A DNA stretch of 39,324 nucleotides from Planctomycetota bacterium (GCA_024276705.1 JAJRWS010000174.1:1-39324), one strand, 5' to 3'. Positions 17,601 through 26,171 are shown, counted from the stretch's first letter. Translations and numbers: made by a program. Notes: generated by a model from the sequence alone, not told the origin.

Positions 17601-20600
17601 AGTCGAAACCAATCGTGGGCTGATCGTCGTCGTTCGTGTCGGGCTGCAGATCGAGATTGGTGAACTCGTCCATCCGGTCATCATCCAAGACGATGTCAAA
17701 AACCGATGCGCCATGCAGGTTGGCGTCGAAGAAAGTACTATCGTCGGTATTGTTCCGGCCGCTGTCGGTGGCCGCTTGCAAGTCGACCACCTGGGGGATT
17801 GGAGCTGGTACATTGAGCACCGTGAAGTTGTAGACATTCACTGCCGAAGCCGTAGCGCCCACAACTCGCATCGTGTAGGTTTCGTTCCGCACCACCGGAA
17901 TTGCCACCTGCCTGCCAATCGTGTTGCCGGCCGGATCGATGAGAGGCGTTCCCGTGCCGATCGATGCAGGCAGACCATCGGAGTCGTAGAGTTCCACATT
18001 CAACGCGCCGTCGCCTGGCAAGCCGGGCCGGCCATTTGCCAGAGTCGACACTTCGTCGAAATAGACCTGAAAATCGAGAGTCCCCGTTTCAGCCGCCACG
18101 AACTTGTAGAAGTCGTTATCGCCGGGGATGTTGAATAAGTCGATGCCGCCCGGGTCGATGGTCGGGTCGACATTGACGCTTGCTCCCGCGCCAAGGAAGG
18201 TGGCGGCCGGCAGCGTGTTGTTGCTTTCGAAGGGGTCGTTCTTGAAAATCACCAGTCGGCCCAGGCCATCGCTGCCGGTGCCGGCCGTGATCGGGTTGAT
18301 CGGAGTGACATACACAGACTCGATTTGAGAATAGGTGATCGGCGCCAAACTGCCGACCGTGATGCTGCCGCTCTGTCCGTCCGTTCCCAAGCGTTGGATG
18401 ACGGTGTCGCCCAGCCCTTCGTCGACCACCGCCAGAATATCGCTGGCGTTGGGGGGGCCGCCCACGATTTCCACCGGCAGGCTGCCAGCCAGCAGATCGG
18501 CATGGCGTGCCTGGATGATGTCGTCGCCACTGCCCAGCTCCACCACGATGCGTTCCATGTCGGAGATCTGGTCGGTTCGCACATTGCCGTTGAAGGTGGT
18601 CTGCAGCGTATTGCCAGCGGATTGGAACAGGTCGACCGTGTCGTTGCCGCTAGTGCCGGCCAGGAAAATCGTGTCGAGGCCCGGGCCACCACCGAGCGTG
18701 TTGTCGCCACTGCCGCCCCGAAGCTGGTCGTCTCCCTCGCTGCCGTCGAGCAGGTCGCCGCCGGCGCCACCGAGCAGCAGGTCGTTGCCTTCGTTGCCAA
18801 TGAGGGTCAAGGGCGTGTCGACTAGAATGGCGCTGCCATCGATCGTGTCGTTGCCCGGGCCACCAAGAACCTGAACCGAACCGAACGTCGTCGCGCTGGA
18901 ATCCGGCAGGGCGAGCAGATTGACAATATCTTCCCCATCGTCGCCCAACACTTGGAGCTGAATCAGATCAGTGGGCAAATTGGCGTTGTCCAGTACGACC
19001 ACGTCGTCGCCATTTTCCGTGTCGATTGTCACCACGCCTTTGGCCGTGAAATGAATCGGTTCGAAGGCGTCGACGGTGATCCGTCCCCAGTCCACACCCA
19101 TCAGGTCGCTCTGGTCGTAAGTGATCTGGTTGTCTTCGTGCAGCAGACTGCCGATCAGGGCGCCGTCGATATCGAGCGATCCGACGGGCACGTTCGTGAG
19201 GATCGGCTCCAGATTCTCAAACTCGACCACTTGGGTACCCGTGGGGCCGAGGATCGTGTCGATGCCGGAACCGACCGTTGCCCCGACGGTGATGGTTTCG
19301 CTGGTCTGCAAGTCGCCATCGGTCTGCGAGAGCTGAAGTTGGTCGTCTCCCAAGCCACCGTCGTAGCGGATGCCCATGTCGACGGTCACCAGACCGTTCG
19401 TGCTATCGACAATCAGCGTGTCGTTGCCGCCCAAGCCGTTGACGTTGATTTGTTGAATCGTGTCGAGCTGCAGGGGACTTTCGGCCACTTCCACGCCATT
19501 GACAATAACTTGCAACAGGAGCGGATTGTTGGCGGCACGAACCAGGCGTATGGTGTCGTCCTGGCCGGCAAAATCCATATCGCCATCGATCTGCAAAACG
19601 CCTTTGTCGAAAATGACATCCTGGACATTGCTGAGCGACCAGGCACCCCGGCCCAATGTGCCGGCGACCAGAAAATCGTCGCCTGCGTCATAATCCAGAT
19701 CCGAGACGGGCGCATTGGGCAGGCCCATGCCCAATTCGGACCACATCCCCAACGCCCCGCTGAGCATACGGTGGACGCCGCTGGCTCCACCGACCAGGAT
19801 AGCGTCCGCAATGCCGTTGGTTACGATCTCAACGGTACGCAGCAGCGTGTCGGTCAGGTCTCCGGTAATGTTGGCCCAGTTCGTGCCGGCATTGCTGGTC
19901 TGGTACACCCGCGTGCCATCGGTCGCATAAGCGACGGACCAATCGTCCGGATGCATCTTGACCGCCTGAATGTTGTTCGCTCCGGCCAGTGGCCCGGTGG
20001 CGATGAGAGGGCCGCCCGAGGCGGTCCGTAAAAAGACCTGGCTGCCCGAACCGATGTACAGTACGTCCGGGTTGGCAGCGCCCCCCTGCATACCGCCATA
20101 ATCGACCGGGCTGCCGTCTCGATCGCCGCCCCCGGCCGCGTTGACCCCAATACCAGGGCCAATTTCGGTCAGGTTGTCACCCCGGTCGAGCGATTCGTAA
20201 GTGGAGTTCGAACCGCCAATGATCAACCGGTCGGAGGCGACATTGTTGGTGACCACGGGAGTGACGAATTGCACACCGATGGGATTCCCTCCGGCCAGAA
20301 TGTTCAGGGCCGGAGTCACCGCCGCGCCGACCTGGGAGTTGGCTGCGTCGAAAACCCGGCGGCGGAACGTTCCCAGGTTTTGTGTGTTGGTATAACGGAG
20401 AGACTGACCACCGCCGATCAGGGCGTCGACCGCCACGTCGCCCCCGTCGGCCGTCGACACGCTATCCCAGGTGAAACCGCCGGGAGAAATCTGTTCCGGG
20501 GTCCCCGTGTCCTGGGCGCCCCCCAGGATGATGCCCGAGATCGGATCGTAGGCGATGTCGTGGAACTCGGCTGTCTGCAGATTCCCCATCAACGAAAACC

Positions 20601-22314
20601 AGTCGCCCGTGTTGTCGCCCGGGCTTGAACGCCGGTAGATGCCACCGTCGTCGGTTTCGATGAGATCACCCGCGGCATCAAAGACCATTTCCCGAGAATC
20701 CGCATGGGGGGCTGAACCACTGGCCGTGCCTCCTCCCGCGAAGCCAGCATTTTGGTCATCGGTCAGATGTTCCCATTGGGGCGAAAACTCGTTGGTGGGA
20801 TCACCTGGTGCCACGGGGGCGATCGAAGCGTCGCCGCGGAACAAACGGCCACTGGAGGTGACCGCGCCGATGGCGTTGGGAGCCGCGTCCTGGCGGTCCC
20901 CACCGATGTAGACCGTGCCGTCATCGGCCGGGTCGACCAGGATGGAAAAATGTATCCCCCCCTGCCCTCCCGGCTTTTCTCTCGGGCTCAGCCCCACCAA
21001 TTGCTGATAGGAACCGCCCCCCGCATACTCGCCATTAGGCACGGCCCCGTCGAGAATGAAGCCATCGCTAGAGGTCAACGGACCGTTGCCATCAGGGTCC
21101 GTCGCAGTGATGGTAAACTCCCCATTGGCTGCCGTATTGCCAGTGACTCCGGTGACGCGTACCCGCTGGCCATTATTGATGCCATGCCCGACCGAAGTGA
21201 CGATGATTTGCCCGGGTGCGGTCGATAGGGAACTGACGTTACCCACCGCGACAACCCCTTCCAGGGAGACGGGCAGATCCATCTGCGCCCAGTTGCCACC
21301 CAGGTTGTCGCTGTAACCGATGTAGGACGGCCGGCCCGAATCGACCACACCGACGAAAATGCGCCCCGAAATCGGTGAAACGGCCATTTCGATGTTGTTG
21401 TTACTACCGGTCTGGATGGCTGCTTCGAGCCCAGCGGGATCGTTCTGCGATACGTTGGTCCAATCGGTTCCATCGTTGTCGGAACGGAACAGGCCGATAT
21501 CGTCAACCGATACGTAGAGCCGGGAGTTCAGCGTCGGATCGACAACCAGATCGAATGCAGCGCCCGCGGAGAGATTGCCCGTGCCAGAGATGAAACCGAA
21601 GGTCTCCCCACCGTCGGTACTTTGGTAGACCCCTCCGCTCGTACCACCACCAAAATTATTGGCCGAAACAACGATGAGATCACCCCGGGCATAAACGCCC
21701 GATATGTTTCTGCCTGCCAGGTCGTCGACTCCCAGCGGATTCCACGTATCGCCCCCGTCGGTGGTCCGCAACAATCCGTTGAGAGGTCCCCCAATTCGGG
21801 ACCAACTACTAAAATGTCCGATCCCCGCCACGATCGTCTGGCTGGTGAGGTCCGCGTCGTCAAAGGCCATGGCTCCAATTGAAAGCGAACCGAACTGATC
21901 GAGCAGTGGTTCCCAAGTTGGTCCACCACCGCTGGTGGCATCGGTGGTCCGCCAGATGCCGCCATTGGCCGCACCCAGAAAGAGCGTGTCGGCATCGGTG
22001 GGGTCCGCCAACACCGTATGGATGGCGCCGGTCACCGGATCGTCTCCCAGTGGACTGGGAGAAGCGACGTTGCGGACCTGGCCGTCGAGTGTAGGACCAG
22101 GGCCTTCGGCCACCCAGTCAGGAATACCACTGATAGCGACCGACAGCATGCAGCGATCTTCCAGCGACTCGACCGCCAGCCGGCGGTTCAAGTTTCCTTT
22201 GGCTTGCAGTATTCGATCGAGGGAACGGGCTCCCCAAAATGTTCGCTTGCCACGCACCGTGGATTGCGATTGGTGACTTGACTTCCAACCTGTGCGCTGA
22301 GAGACAAAAAACAT
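14680..22314 (-). CDS. Giant multidomain exported protein (BNR/WD-like propeller, RTX-like, PPC, FG-GAP and dockerin-like repeats)
   Basis: The product is about 2,544 residues. The ATG at 22314 has AAGGTG six bases upstream; GTG 22323 and ATG 22320 are alternatives. The first 60 residues carry the planctomycete giant-protein motif LAVESLEDRCMLS. Residues about 90-900 resemble BNR/sortilin-type propellers (IHTVLADPTDADTLFLGAAN, GGIWRTTD, TTDGGDTWNPLG and similar). About 905-1150 is N-G-L-G-G-N-D-rich. About 1155-1235 holds hemolysin-type Ca-binding repeats (GNEGNDLLLGGAGGDLLDGS). About 1362-1505 is a bacterial pre-peptidase C-terminal-like domain (DPFESNN, DNDFYKFVAAETGTLDFQVY). About 1510-1800 is Ig/cadherin-like. 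About 2080-2225 has FG-GAP-like GDFDGDGLDDLAVF and DMDQDGIDDIGLW. About 2290-2400 has three dockerin-type Ca loops (DFDSDGDVDGFDFLAWQ, DANADGTVDENDLSAWQ, DASSDGDVDGGDFLAWQ). The 120-residue tail is unlike a known sorting signal. A surface adhesion or scaffold role is an inference. Confidence 0.9.
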   Translation of the reverse strand: MFFVSQRTGWKSSHQSQSTVRGKRTFWGARSLDRILQAKGNLNRRLAVESLEDRCMLSVAISGIPDWVAEGPGPTLDGQVRNVASPSPLGDDPVTGAIHTVLADPTDADTLFLGAANGGIWRTTDATSGGGPTWEPLLDQFGSLSIGAMAFDDADLTSQTIVAGIGHFSSWSRIGGPLNGLLRTTDGGDTWNPLGVDDLAGRNISGVYARGDLIVVSANNFGGGTSGGVYQSTDGGETFGFISGTGNLSAGAAFDLVVDPTLNSRLYVSVDDIGLFRSDNDGTDWTNVSQNDPAGLEAAIQTGSNNNIEMAVSPISGRIFVGVVDSGRPSYIGYSDNLGGNWAQMDLPVSLEGVVAVGNVSSLSTAPGQIIVTSVGHGINNGQRVRVTGVTGNTAANGEFTITATDPDGNGPLTSSDGFILDGAVPNGEYAGGGSYQQLVGLSPREKPGGQGGIHFSILVDPADDGTVYIGGDRQDAAPNAIGAVTSSGRLFRGDASIAPVAPGDPTNEFSPQWEHLTDDQNAGFAGGGTASGSAPHADSREMVFDAAGDLIETDDGGIYRRSSPGDNTGDWFSLMGNLQTAEFHDIAYDPISGIILGGAQDTGTPEQISPGGFTWDSVSTADGGDVAVDALIGGGQSLRYTNTQNLGTFRRRVFDAANSQVGAAVTPALNILAGGNPIGVQFVTPVVTNNVASDRLIIGGSNSTYESLDRGDNLTEIGPGIGVNAAGGGDRDGSPVDYGGMQGGAANPDVLYIGSGSQVFLRTASGGPLIATGPLAGANNIQAVKMHPDDWSVAYATDGTRVYQTSNAGTNWANITGDLTDTLLRTVEIVTNGIADAILVGGASGVHRMLSGALGMWSELGMGLPNAPVSDLDYDAGDDFLVAGTLGRGAWSLSNVQDVIFDKGVLQIDGDMDFAGQDDTIRLVRAANNPLLLQVIVNGVEVAESPLQLDTIQQINVNGLGGNDTLIVDSTNGLVTVDMGIRYDGGLGDDQLQLSQTDGDLQTSETITVGATVGSGIDTILGPTGTQVVEFENLEPILTNVPVGSLDIDGALIGSLLHEDNQITYDQSDLMGVDWGRITVDAFEPIHFTAKGVVTIDTENGDDVVVLDNANLPTDLIQLQVLGDDGEDIVNLLALPDSSATTFGSVQVLGGPGNDTIDGSAILVDTPLTLIGNEGNDLLLGGAGGDLLDGSEGDDQLRGGSGDNTLGGGPGLDTIFLAGTSGNDTVDLFQSAGNTLQTTFNGNVRTDQISDMERIVVELGSGDDIIQARHADLLAGSLPVEIVGGPPNASDILAVVDEGLGDTVIQRLGTDGQSGSITVGSLAPITYSQIESVYVTPINPITAGTGSDGLGRLVIFKNDPFESNNTLPAATFLGAGASVNVDPTIDPGGIDLFNIPGDNDFYKFVAAETGTLDFQVYFDEVSTLANGRPGLPGDGALNVELYDSDGLPASIGTGTPLIDPAGNTIGRQVAIPVVRNETYTMRVVGATASAVNVYNFTVLNVPAPIPQVVDLQAATDSGRNNTDDSTFFDANLHGASVFDIVLDDDRMDEFTNLDLQPDTNDDDQPTIGFDYGVEVFNNGSSIGYAFYVSDNLWRFTATSGDLNEGDNNFISTALWLRDPADPAVLGRAELSLPLQLTLDTIVPSVNFGIPTDSDGLADDSDTGVLTMPMTFTDRITSDTTPHLLGQAEADAIIKVYADLDQNGTIDPDDPLLGETVSIPLDGNLAEPQGFWELTSVVDLNDPSLFASRDGLRQLLVSAEDVAGNVNLPDDGVADGLQVLELFIDTQGPQVLDVTVTDTPAYDLFDPKPAENGPTPLVSSITIDFVDQPNRLGPDFLYDALKADIATNPGNYLLVGDHVGVIAIDTVAIAAAPVVDGAPASASIILTFVAPLPDDRFTLTISDNLVDPVGNRLDGESNAEEPLEDPLFPSGDGLPGGLFEARFTIDTRPEIGSYVSQDIDLDINGNFVWDPANGQIGNDTTNVDLAFTLPVANPDGSIGQGGFNVHDLLFAGQFVPFEEPNGENGGANGERWFDQLAAYGNSAELDGFRWIIDTNSDGVVNPVAGDILTLQPELEDFNVAGAIPLAGNFDGNADNGDEVVLYNFGTWLLDTDRDFMIETNGDDTRVDGTLLGLPIVGDFDGDGLDDLAVFNNNTFTFDLAADGFGMDDLDGDLDDTFIWGFPGVLDRPVAADMDQDGIDDIGLWVPRDSASLPQGVAEWYFLLSGDFIAPGGAGIRITGSVNTLNHPFEPVPFGNDLFAEFGDERSQPIVGNFDPPVARQSVPDPNDQNVQETADFDSDGDVDGFDFLAWQRGYGGTEASLTDGDANADGTVDENDLSAWQAAFDTTIAAQTASALAEPAAGESDLVRWQVNFGVDSGALSSEGDASSDGDVDGGDFLAWQLAVGTTPTQSIVLAREGEALVALLATEPASSDRAGTQDFSATDVLVEQNALAWLNGLEAKSLQIDAHRAAADEVFQRWFPRDLSRTAPRWLPGDWHAGHETHSYRQLATHLSRSHEANARDIALADDADLASNRFSPERLWRE

Positions 22315-22706
22315 GACCATCACCTTGGCTTGATTAACAGAAATTTCGCGGAAGGAATATCAGGATGCTGCTCTGTCTGTCACCGTGCGGGCCAAAGCTG
22401 GTCTGAAACGAAGGACCAAGCCGGAGCAAAAACCGCCTTGCCTGGGGTCACTGGGTTGAGGGGCATGACCATCGAATGCGCCAGGCATCAAGACTTCGAG
22501 CTACGGTGATTGATCGTAATCGAATAAAGTAGGATGATCAAGTATTTTATGCCGGATAGGATAAATAGGAAGGTCGTGAGACGATGGAGCCTGTGCTGGC
22601 CGGACAGGTAGCTTAATGAAAAAAGGCCGACCCGGGGGGTCGGCCTTTCGCCTGAATTTATCACAATATTGTGCATTGAAACTTACGATGACAGATAGCG
22701 AAGTCC
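22315..22706. other. Spacer between the giant gene and the outer-membrane gene
   Basis: About 390 bp that must hold the giant gene's promoter and does hold the terminator at 22619-22648. No gene is visible. The stretch 22510-22580 is A/T-rich, but I cannot fix a -35/-10 pair. Confidence 0.5.
22619..22648 (-). terminator. Rho-independent terminator of the outer-membrane protein gene
   Basis: On the minus strand AAAGGCCGACCC and GGGTCGGCCTTT form a perfect 12-bp stem around a 3-nt loop (22622-22648). The stem runs into a six-base T-run (22624-22619). It lies about 60 bases after the stop of the outer-membrane protein gene. Confidence 0.9.
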
Positions 22707-23813
22707 TTAAAAGCGGTATTCGGCCCTCGCGGTAAGTCCGTCGAATGAAATGGTGCCATCGACACCCACATAATTATCGGCCTGGACGGCATCGACAAAG
22801 GTTGGGGTGGTGACCGAATTGAACCAGAATGCGGCCATGTAACCGGCCGAAAACCGCCAATGACGGCATGGCCCAGTCCAAGCGATTCCCAACTCGTAGT
22901 CCAGAATTGTGACAAAACGGTCATCTTTCCAAACGGCATTGGCCAGCAACACGTTACCGGTCGTATTGCGCATGGTGTAATAGCTGCGGAATTCTCCCAC
23001 GATCGGCGAAAGCGAGGTGCGTCCATAGAGCGAAAAACCACGGCAGCCAACGAGGCGTTCGCCATCGAGACCAAACTTTAGTCCCCCTCCATCGAAATCA
23101 ATCTGTGTGTTGGTGTCGATGGTTCCTCCCAAGCCGCCCGAGAAGACGCCGGTTTGGCTGAAGTCCTGAGTTAAATGGCCATACCGGCCGCCAAGACTAT
23201 AGTTTAACCAATGGCGATTACAGCCAAACCAGAGACGCCGGTATTCGACGTCGGCCAGTTGGAAATCGATATCATAGTTCGCATTGACTGGACCCGCCGA
23301 TCCGGTGAGGGCCGCGCCCGGGTGCTGGACCAGCGAGCCAACCGAGCCTCCACCACCTGGTATGTTCGGCGGGAAGACAGTATCAACGGCAGAGCTTTCG
23401 TAAAACGTATAGGAGACGGCGATGCTGGAAAAACGGTCCAAAGCCCAGTTGGCTCCGATTCGAAATCCTGGATTGTAGTCGGGATCGGCCGTGCTTATGC
23501 GTCCAAAGGGAGTGGTGCCCGCACCCCCCAAACCGTTCTGCTGCTGGGCATGGGTCATGTCCACGCCCGTGGCCTGAAGGTAGAGTAATTCGCCCCAGAC
23601 GCCCGTGCGATGCTCCCAAGGGCAAAAAGTTGGCTGCACACGGCAGCTTACGCAACCGTCATTGTCCTCACATGAGTCACAGTCATCGGACGCTTCGGCA
23701 TAGCCACAGGATTGGGCCAAGGCAGAGGAAGCATCGACAATAGCCAGATGCACGGTCCAACATGCCACGGTCAGGCTGCACACGCAGCCTGGCCAGCGTT
23801 TCAAGTAGCTCAT
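22707..23813 (-). CDS. Outer-membrane beta-barrel protein (Lpg1974/BBP type) with a Cys-rich linker
   Basis: The protein has about 368 residues. The ATG at 23813 has the strong GGGGAGGAA ribosome site; the longer frame begins with GTG. The signal peptide ends near SSALAQS. A linker with six cysteines follows (CGYAEASDDCDSCEDNDGCV, then SCRVQPTFCP). Then come alternating amphipathic strands such as WGELLYLQATGVDM, NPGFRIGANWALDRFSSIAV, YDIDFQLADVEYRRLWF, NYSLGGRYGHLTQDF, FSLYGRTSLSPIVGEF and WRFSAGYMAAFWF. It ends in LTARAEYRF, with the C-terminal aromatic residue expected of BAM-assembled barrels. It resembles planctomycete proteins annotated as Lpg1974-like pore-forming barrels; pore function is inferred. 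Its own terminator follows, so it is probably monocistronic. Confidence 0.82.
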   Translation of the reverse strand: MSYLKRWPGCVCSLTVACWTVHLAIVDASSALAQSCGYAEASDDCDSCEDNDGCVSCRVQPTFCPWEHRTGVWGELLYLQATGVDMTHAQQQNGLGGAGTTPFGRISTADPDYNPGFRIGANWALDRFSSIAVSYTFYESSAVDTVFPPNIPGGGGSVGSLVQHPGAALTGSAGPVNANYDIDFQLADVEYRRLWFGCNRHWLNYSLGGRYGHLTQDFSQTGVFSGGLGGTIDTNTQIDFDGGGLKFGLDGERLVGCRGFSLYGRTSLSPIVGEFRSYYTMRNTTGNVLLANAVWKDDRFVTILDYELGIAWTGPCRHWRFSAGYMAAFWFNSVTTPTFVDAVQADNYVGVDGTISFDGLTARAEYRF

Positions 23814-24045
23814 ACAGAGTTCCTCCCCTGGTAGTACCACGGGCCGCGCTGGGCCAAAAAGGAAAATGCGGCTTTACATGGTCTATAGATTGTATGGTTC
23901 CAACTGGATGAATCGGTTTATCCCAATATCCGTATTTACCCCATTCGGATAATAATTCACCAAATTCCGGTTCTTACGTTTGCAGCAAGTTTAGGGGATG
24001 CGTGATTTACGAGGGGATGTTGCAGAGTGAGAAACCTGGTTCGGG

Positions 24046-24327
24046 TCAGATATCGACGGCACGACCCGTATTGTCCCGCCCAGACGTATCACCCGCCGCA
24101 AGGCCCAATTCGGCGCGAAGATGTTGGATGTCTCTGGAGAGTGCATCCTTAACGAGTCGGAAGTCGCTGGAGTGGATGATCAGATTGAGCCCTGTACGGG
24201 TCCAGGCAATCAATTCTGAAATTCCTTCCGACCAGTGCATGCCCACTCCCACCCGGGCTTTGCGGCCTTTCTGAATGATCGTGCTGACCGCGCTTTGGAA
24301 ATCGGGATGATCGTAGGCCAGAATGGC
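24046..24327 (-). pseudogene. C-terminal fragment of an HpcH/HpaI-family aldolase
   Basis: An open frame of 93 codons follows an in-frame TGA (24328-24330) and has no proper start. It reads HPDFQSAVSTIIQKGRKARV, VGVGMHWSEGISELIAWTRT, GLNLIIHSSDFRLVKDALSR and DIQHLRAEL. This is the end of the HpcH/HpaI aldolase barrel, where a final strand and helix (x-G-x-x-L-I-x-x-x-x-D-x-x-L-x-x-x-A-L) close the fold. The rest, about 160-170 residues, is missing upstream. The break is about 60 bp from the MITE-like element at 24389, so insertion and deletion there may have truncated it. Confidence 0.6.
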
Positions 24328-24388
24328 TCATTGAGTTACGGCAGGAAATCGTGGTAGAATCATGGCGATCCGAGCGTTTTCATTATAT

Positions 24389-24551
24389 GTAACACTTTAG
24401 CCGTCTGAAGAAAAAGCGTGAATCGCCCGGGTCTGGAACCTTTTTTCGTGGCGGTTGCATGCTTGCCCCGGGAAAAGCGGTTTGGCCACGAAAAAAGGAT
24501 CGAGACCCCCTTCCTCACAGTGAAGTCTACTTCAGACGACTAAAGTGTTAC
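24389..24551. mobile_element. MITE-like palindromic element with 22-bp terminal inverted repeats
   Basis: The ends 24389-24410 and 24530-24551 are inverted repeats of 22 bp with one mismatch; the left end reads GTAACACTTTAG then CCGTCTGAAG. The interior is also partly palindromic: CCTTTTTTCGTGGC at 24439-24452 against CCACGAAAAAAGG near 24486-24498. The flanks are CATTATAT (24381-24388) and CATTGTAT (24552-24559), an 8-bp direct repeat with one mismatch. Size 163 bp, no coding capacity. GTAA ends and 8-bp duplications are, from memory, features of IS66-family elements, so a relative of that family could move it. It sits 42 bp before the STAS gene start, so it may also affect expression. Confidence 0.65.
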
Positions 24552-24593
24552 CATTGTATTACGCGTTCTCAACTCCTACCCAGGTGCCGTACG

Positions 24594-24956
24594 ATGTCGA
24601 TCAATTCCTATACGAAAGACAAAATCCTGACGATCCGGTTGCTCGATGAGCGGTTGATGGATGAGAGTCAGCTCAAACGAATCTACACCGACATGATGGC
24701 CCTGTTGGACAAATCGACCGAGCAGCAGGTCGTGCTCGATTTCAGCAAAGTACAATTCATGTCTTCCGCCATGCTGGGCAAACTGGTGCAGATCCACAAG
24801 AAGTGCAAAGAATACAAAGTAAAATTGAAACTCTGTGGAATCTCTCCGGAGATCTACGAAGTGTTCAAGATCACCAGACTGCATAAATTGTTCGATATTG
24901 CCGCGGACGAAGCGAGTGCCCGCAAAGCCTTCTCCAAACGCGGGCTGTTTGGCTAA
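24594..24956 (+). CDS. STAS-domain anti-sigma factor antagonist
   Basis: The 120-residue protein is a single STAS domain of the SpoIIAA/RsbV type. The core reads TEQQVVLDFSKVQFMSSAML, then GKLVQIHKKCKEYKVKLKLC and ISPEIYEVFKITRLHKLFDI. The S-S in QFMSSAML corresponds to the serine phosphorylated by an anti-sigma kinase in this family; the usual D-S-S-G-L is S-S-A-M-L. It would act in the cytoplasm by binding an anti-sigma factor when unphosphorylated. No such kinase is in the window. The ATG at 24594 follows CAGGTG; an upstream in-frame extension runs into the MITE-like element and is unlikely. The stop is 4 bases before the lipid kinase start, so they form an operon. Confidence 0.88.
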   Translation: MSINSYTKDKILTIRLLDERLMDESQLKRIYTDMMALLDKSTEQQVVLDFSKVQFMSSAMLGKLVQIHKKCKEYKVKLKLCGISPEIYEVFKITRLHKLFDIAADEASARKAFSKRGLFG

Positions 24957-24960
24957 CGTC

Positions 24961-25941
24961 ATGGAAACGGGGTATTTCGCGGTCATGAATCGAGCGGCCG
25001 GCGGTGGGCGTTGCGGCCGCCTGGCGGATGCCGCGCTTGAAAAGCTTCGTCGCGGCGGGATCGAAGTGGAAATCGCCGAGAGTCGCAGTCCGGGCCATGG
25101 GTGCGAACTGGCGCGGGCCGCGTACGCGCGTGGATTTCGACGGTTTATTGCCTTTGGCGGCGATGGGACCTCCTACGAAATTGTCAATGGCCTGTTTCCC
25201 GTACCTCGACGGGTAGCCGGGGAACCTCGAGGAGAGCCAATCACGCTCGCCTTTCAACCTCTGGGAACGGGCAACTCGTTCTTGCGCGATTTTACCGATC
25301 AAGGTGTGGAGCAAGTGGGGCATGCCACCGAGGCCTTATTGTCAGACCGCTCACGGCCATGCGATGTGCTCCGGTTGACTTACAAACGTGAAAGCGGCCC
25401 GGAGCAAACAGGACTTAAGCAGAAGGGGCCTGCTCAGACGGGTACCCTGCACTACATCAACCTGCTGAGCATCGGCTATTCCGCCGATGTCGCGGCCTTG
25501 ACCAACCGGCGTCTGAAAGGCTGGGGGCCAGTGGGATACCTGTTGAGCATCATGATCGGTCTCTATCGATTACGGCGTCCCATGTTGCCGCTGCGCACGT
25601 CAGCACAGAACGAATTCGACCGTCGTGCGCATCTATTCCTGGCTTTCTGCAACAGCAAATACACGGGGGGCCGGATGCTCCTGGCGCCGCAAGCAGACAT
25701 CGACGATGGCCTGGTGGAGTATGTGCGTTGCGGTCCGATAGGACGCCTGAAGCTATTGCGCAACTTACATAAATTGTACGATGGCACGTTCATGGAATTG
25801 CCGGCCGTCTCCCGAGCCGCCGTCTCCCGGGTCGAATTCGATTTAGACGGACCGGTCGACGTACTCGTCGATGGTGAAGTTCTCCATTTGCACTGCCTGC
25901 AAATCGACGTCCTGCCCGCCGCCCTGCGAGTGGTGGTTTGA
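24961..25941 (+). CDS. Diacylglycerol kinase-family lipid kinase
   Basis: The 326-residue protein has the DAGK catalytic fold of YegS/DgkB-type lipid kinases, which phosphorylate diacylglycerol, sphingoid or related lipids with ATP. The nucleotide-binding motif FIAFGGDGTSYEIVNGL (GGDGT at residues 66-70) and FQPLGTGNSFLRDF (GTGN at 102-105) are intact. The second domain shows INLLSIGYSADVAAL, SKYTGGRMLLAPQADIDDGL, and the closing DGPVDVLVDGEVLHLHCLQI, as is typical of the family. An insertion at about 142-160 is rich in Gln, Thr and Gly. The ATG at 24961 lies 4 bases after the STAS stop, so expression is probably coupled. The pairing hints at a link between stress-type signalling and membrane lipid metabolism, but this is an inference. 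Confidence 0.9.
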   Translation: METGYFAVMNRAAGGGRCGRLADAALEKLRRGGIEVEIAESRSPGHGCELARAAYARGFRRFIAFGGDGTSYEIVNGLFPVPRRVAGEPRGEPITLAFQPLGTGNSFLRDFTDQGVEQVGHATEALLSDRSRPCDVLRLTYKRESGPEQTGLKQKGPAQTGTLHYINLLSIGYSADVAALTNRRLKGWGPVGYLLSIMIGLYRLRRPMLPLRTSAQNEFDRRAHLFLAFCNSKYTGGRMLLAPQADIDDGLVEYVRCGPIGRLKLLRNLHKLYDGTFMELPAVSRAAVSRVEFDLDGPVDVLVDGEVLHLHCLQIDVLPAALRVVV

Positions 25942-26171
25942 GGAGCTGGGAGTTGGGTAACATAGGGCTGTACCTTTGGCACGGAAGAAAGACAAGAATA
26001 AAACCATGCCTTACAGGCCCACGAAGAGTCCGAAGTTCGCCCCTTATCCCTTTCGCAGCAAGTAGCCGATTTATGGCCAACACGATAAAATGCCACTCCC
26101 CTAATTCCTATCCGTAAGCTACCCGCTATGCGAGTGGTACGTGACTTCAACCATTACCCACGAACCGATCG

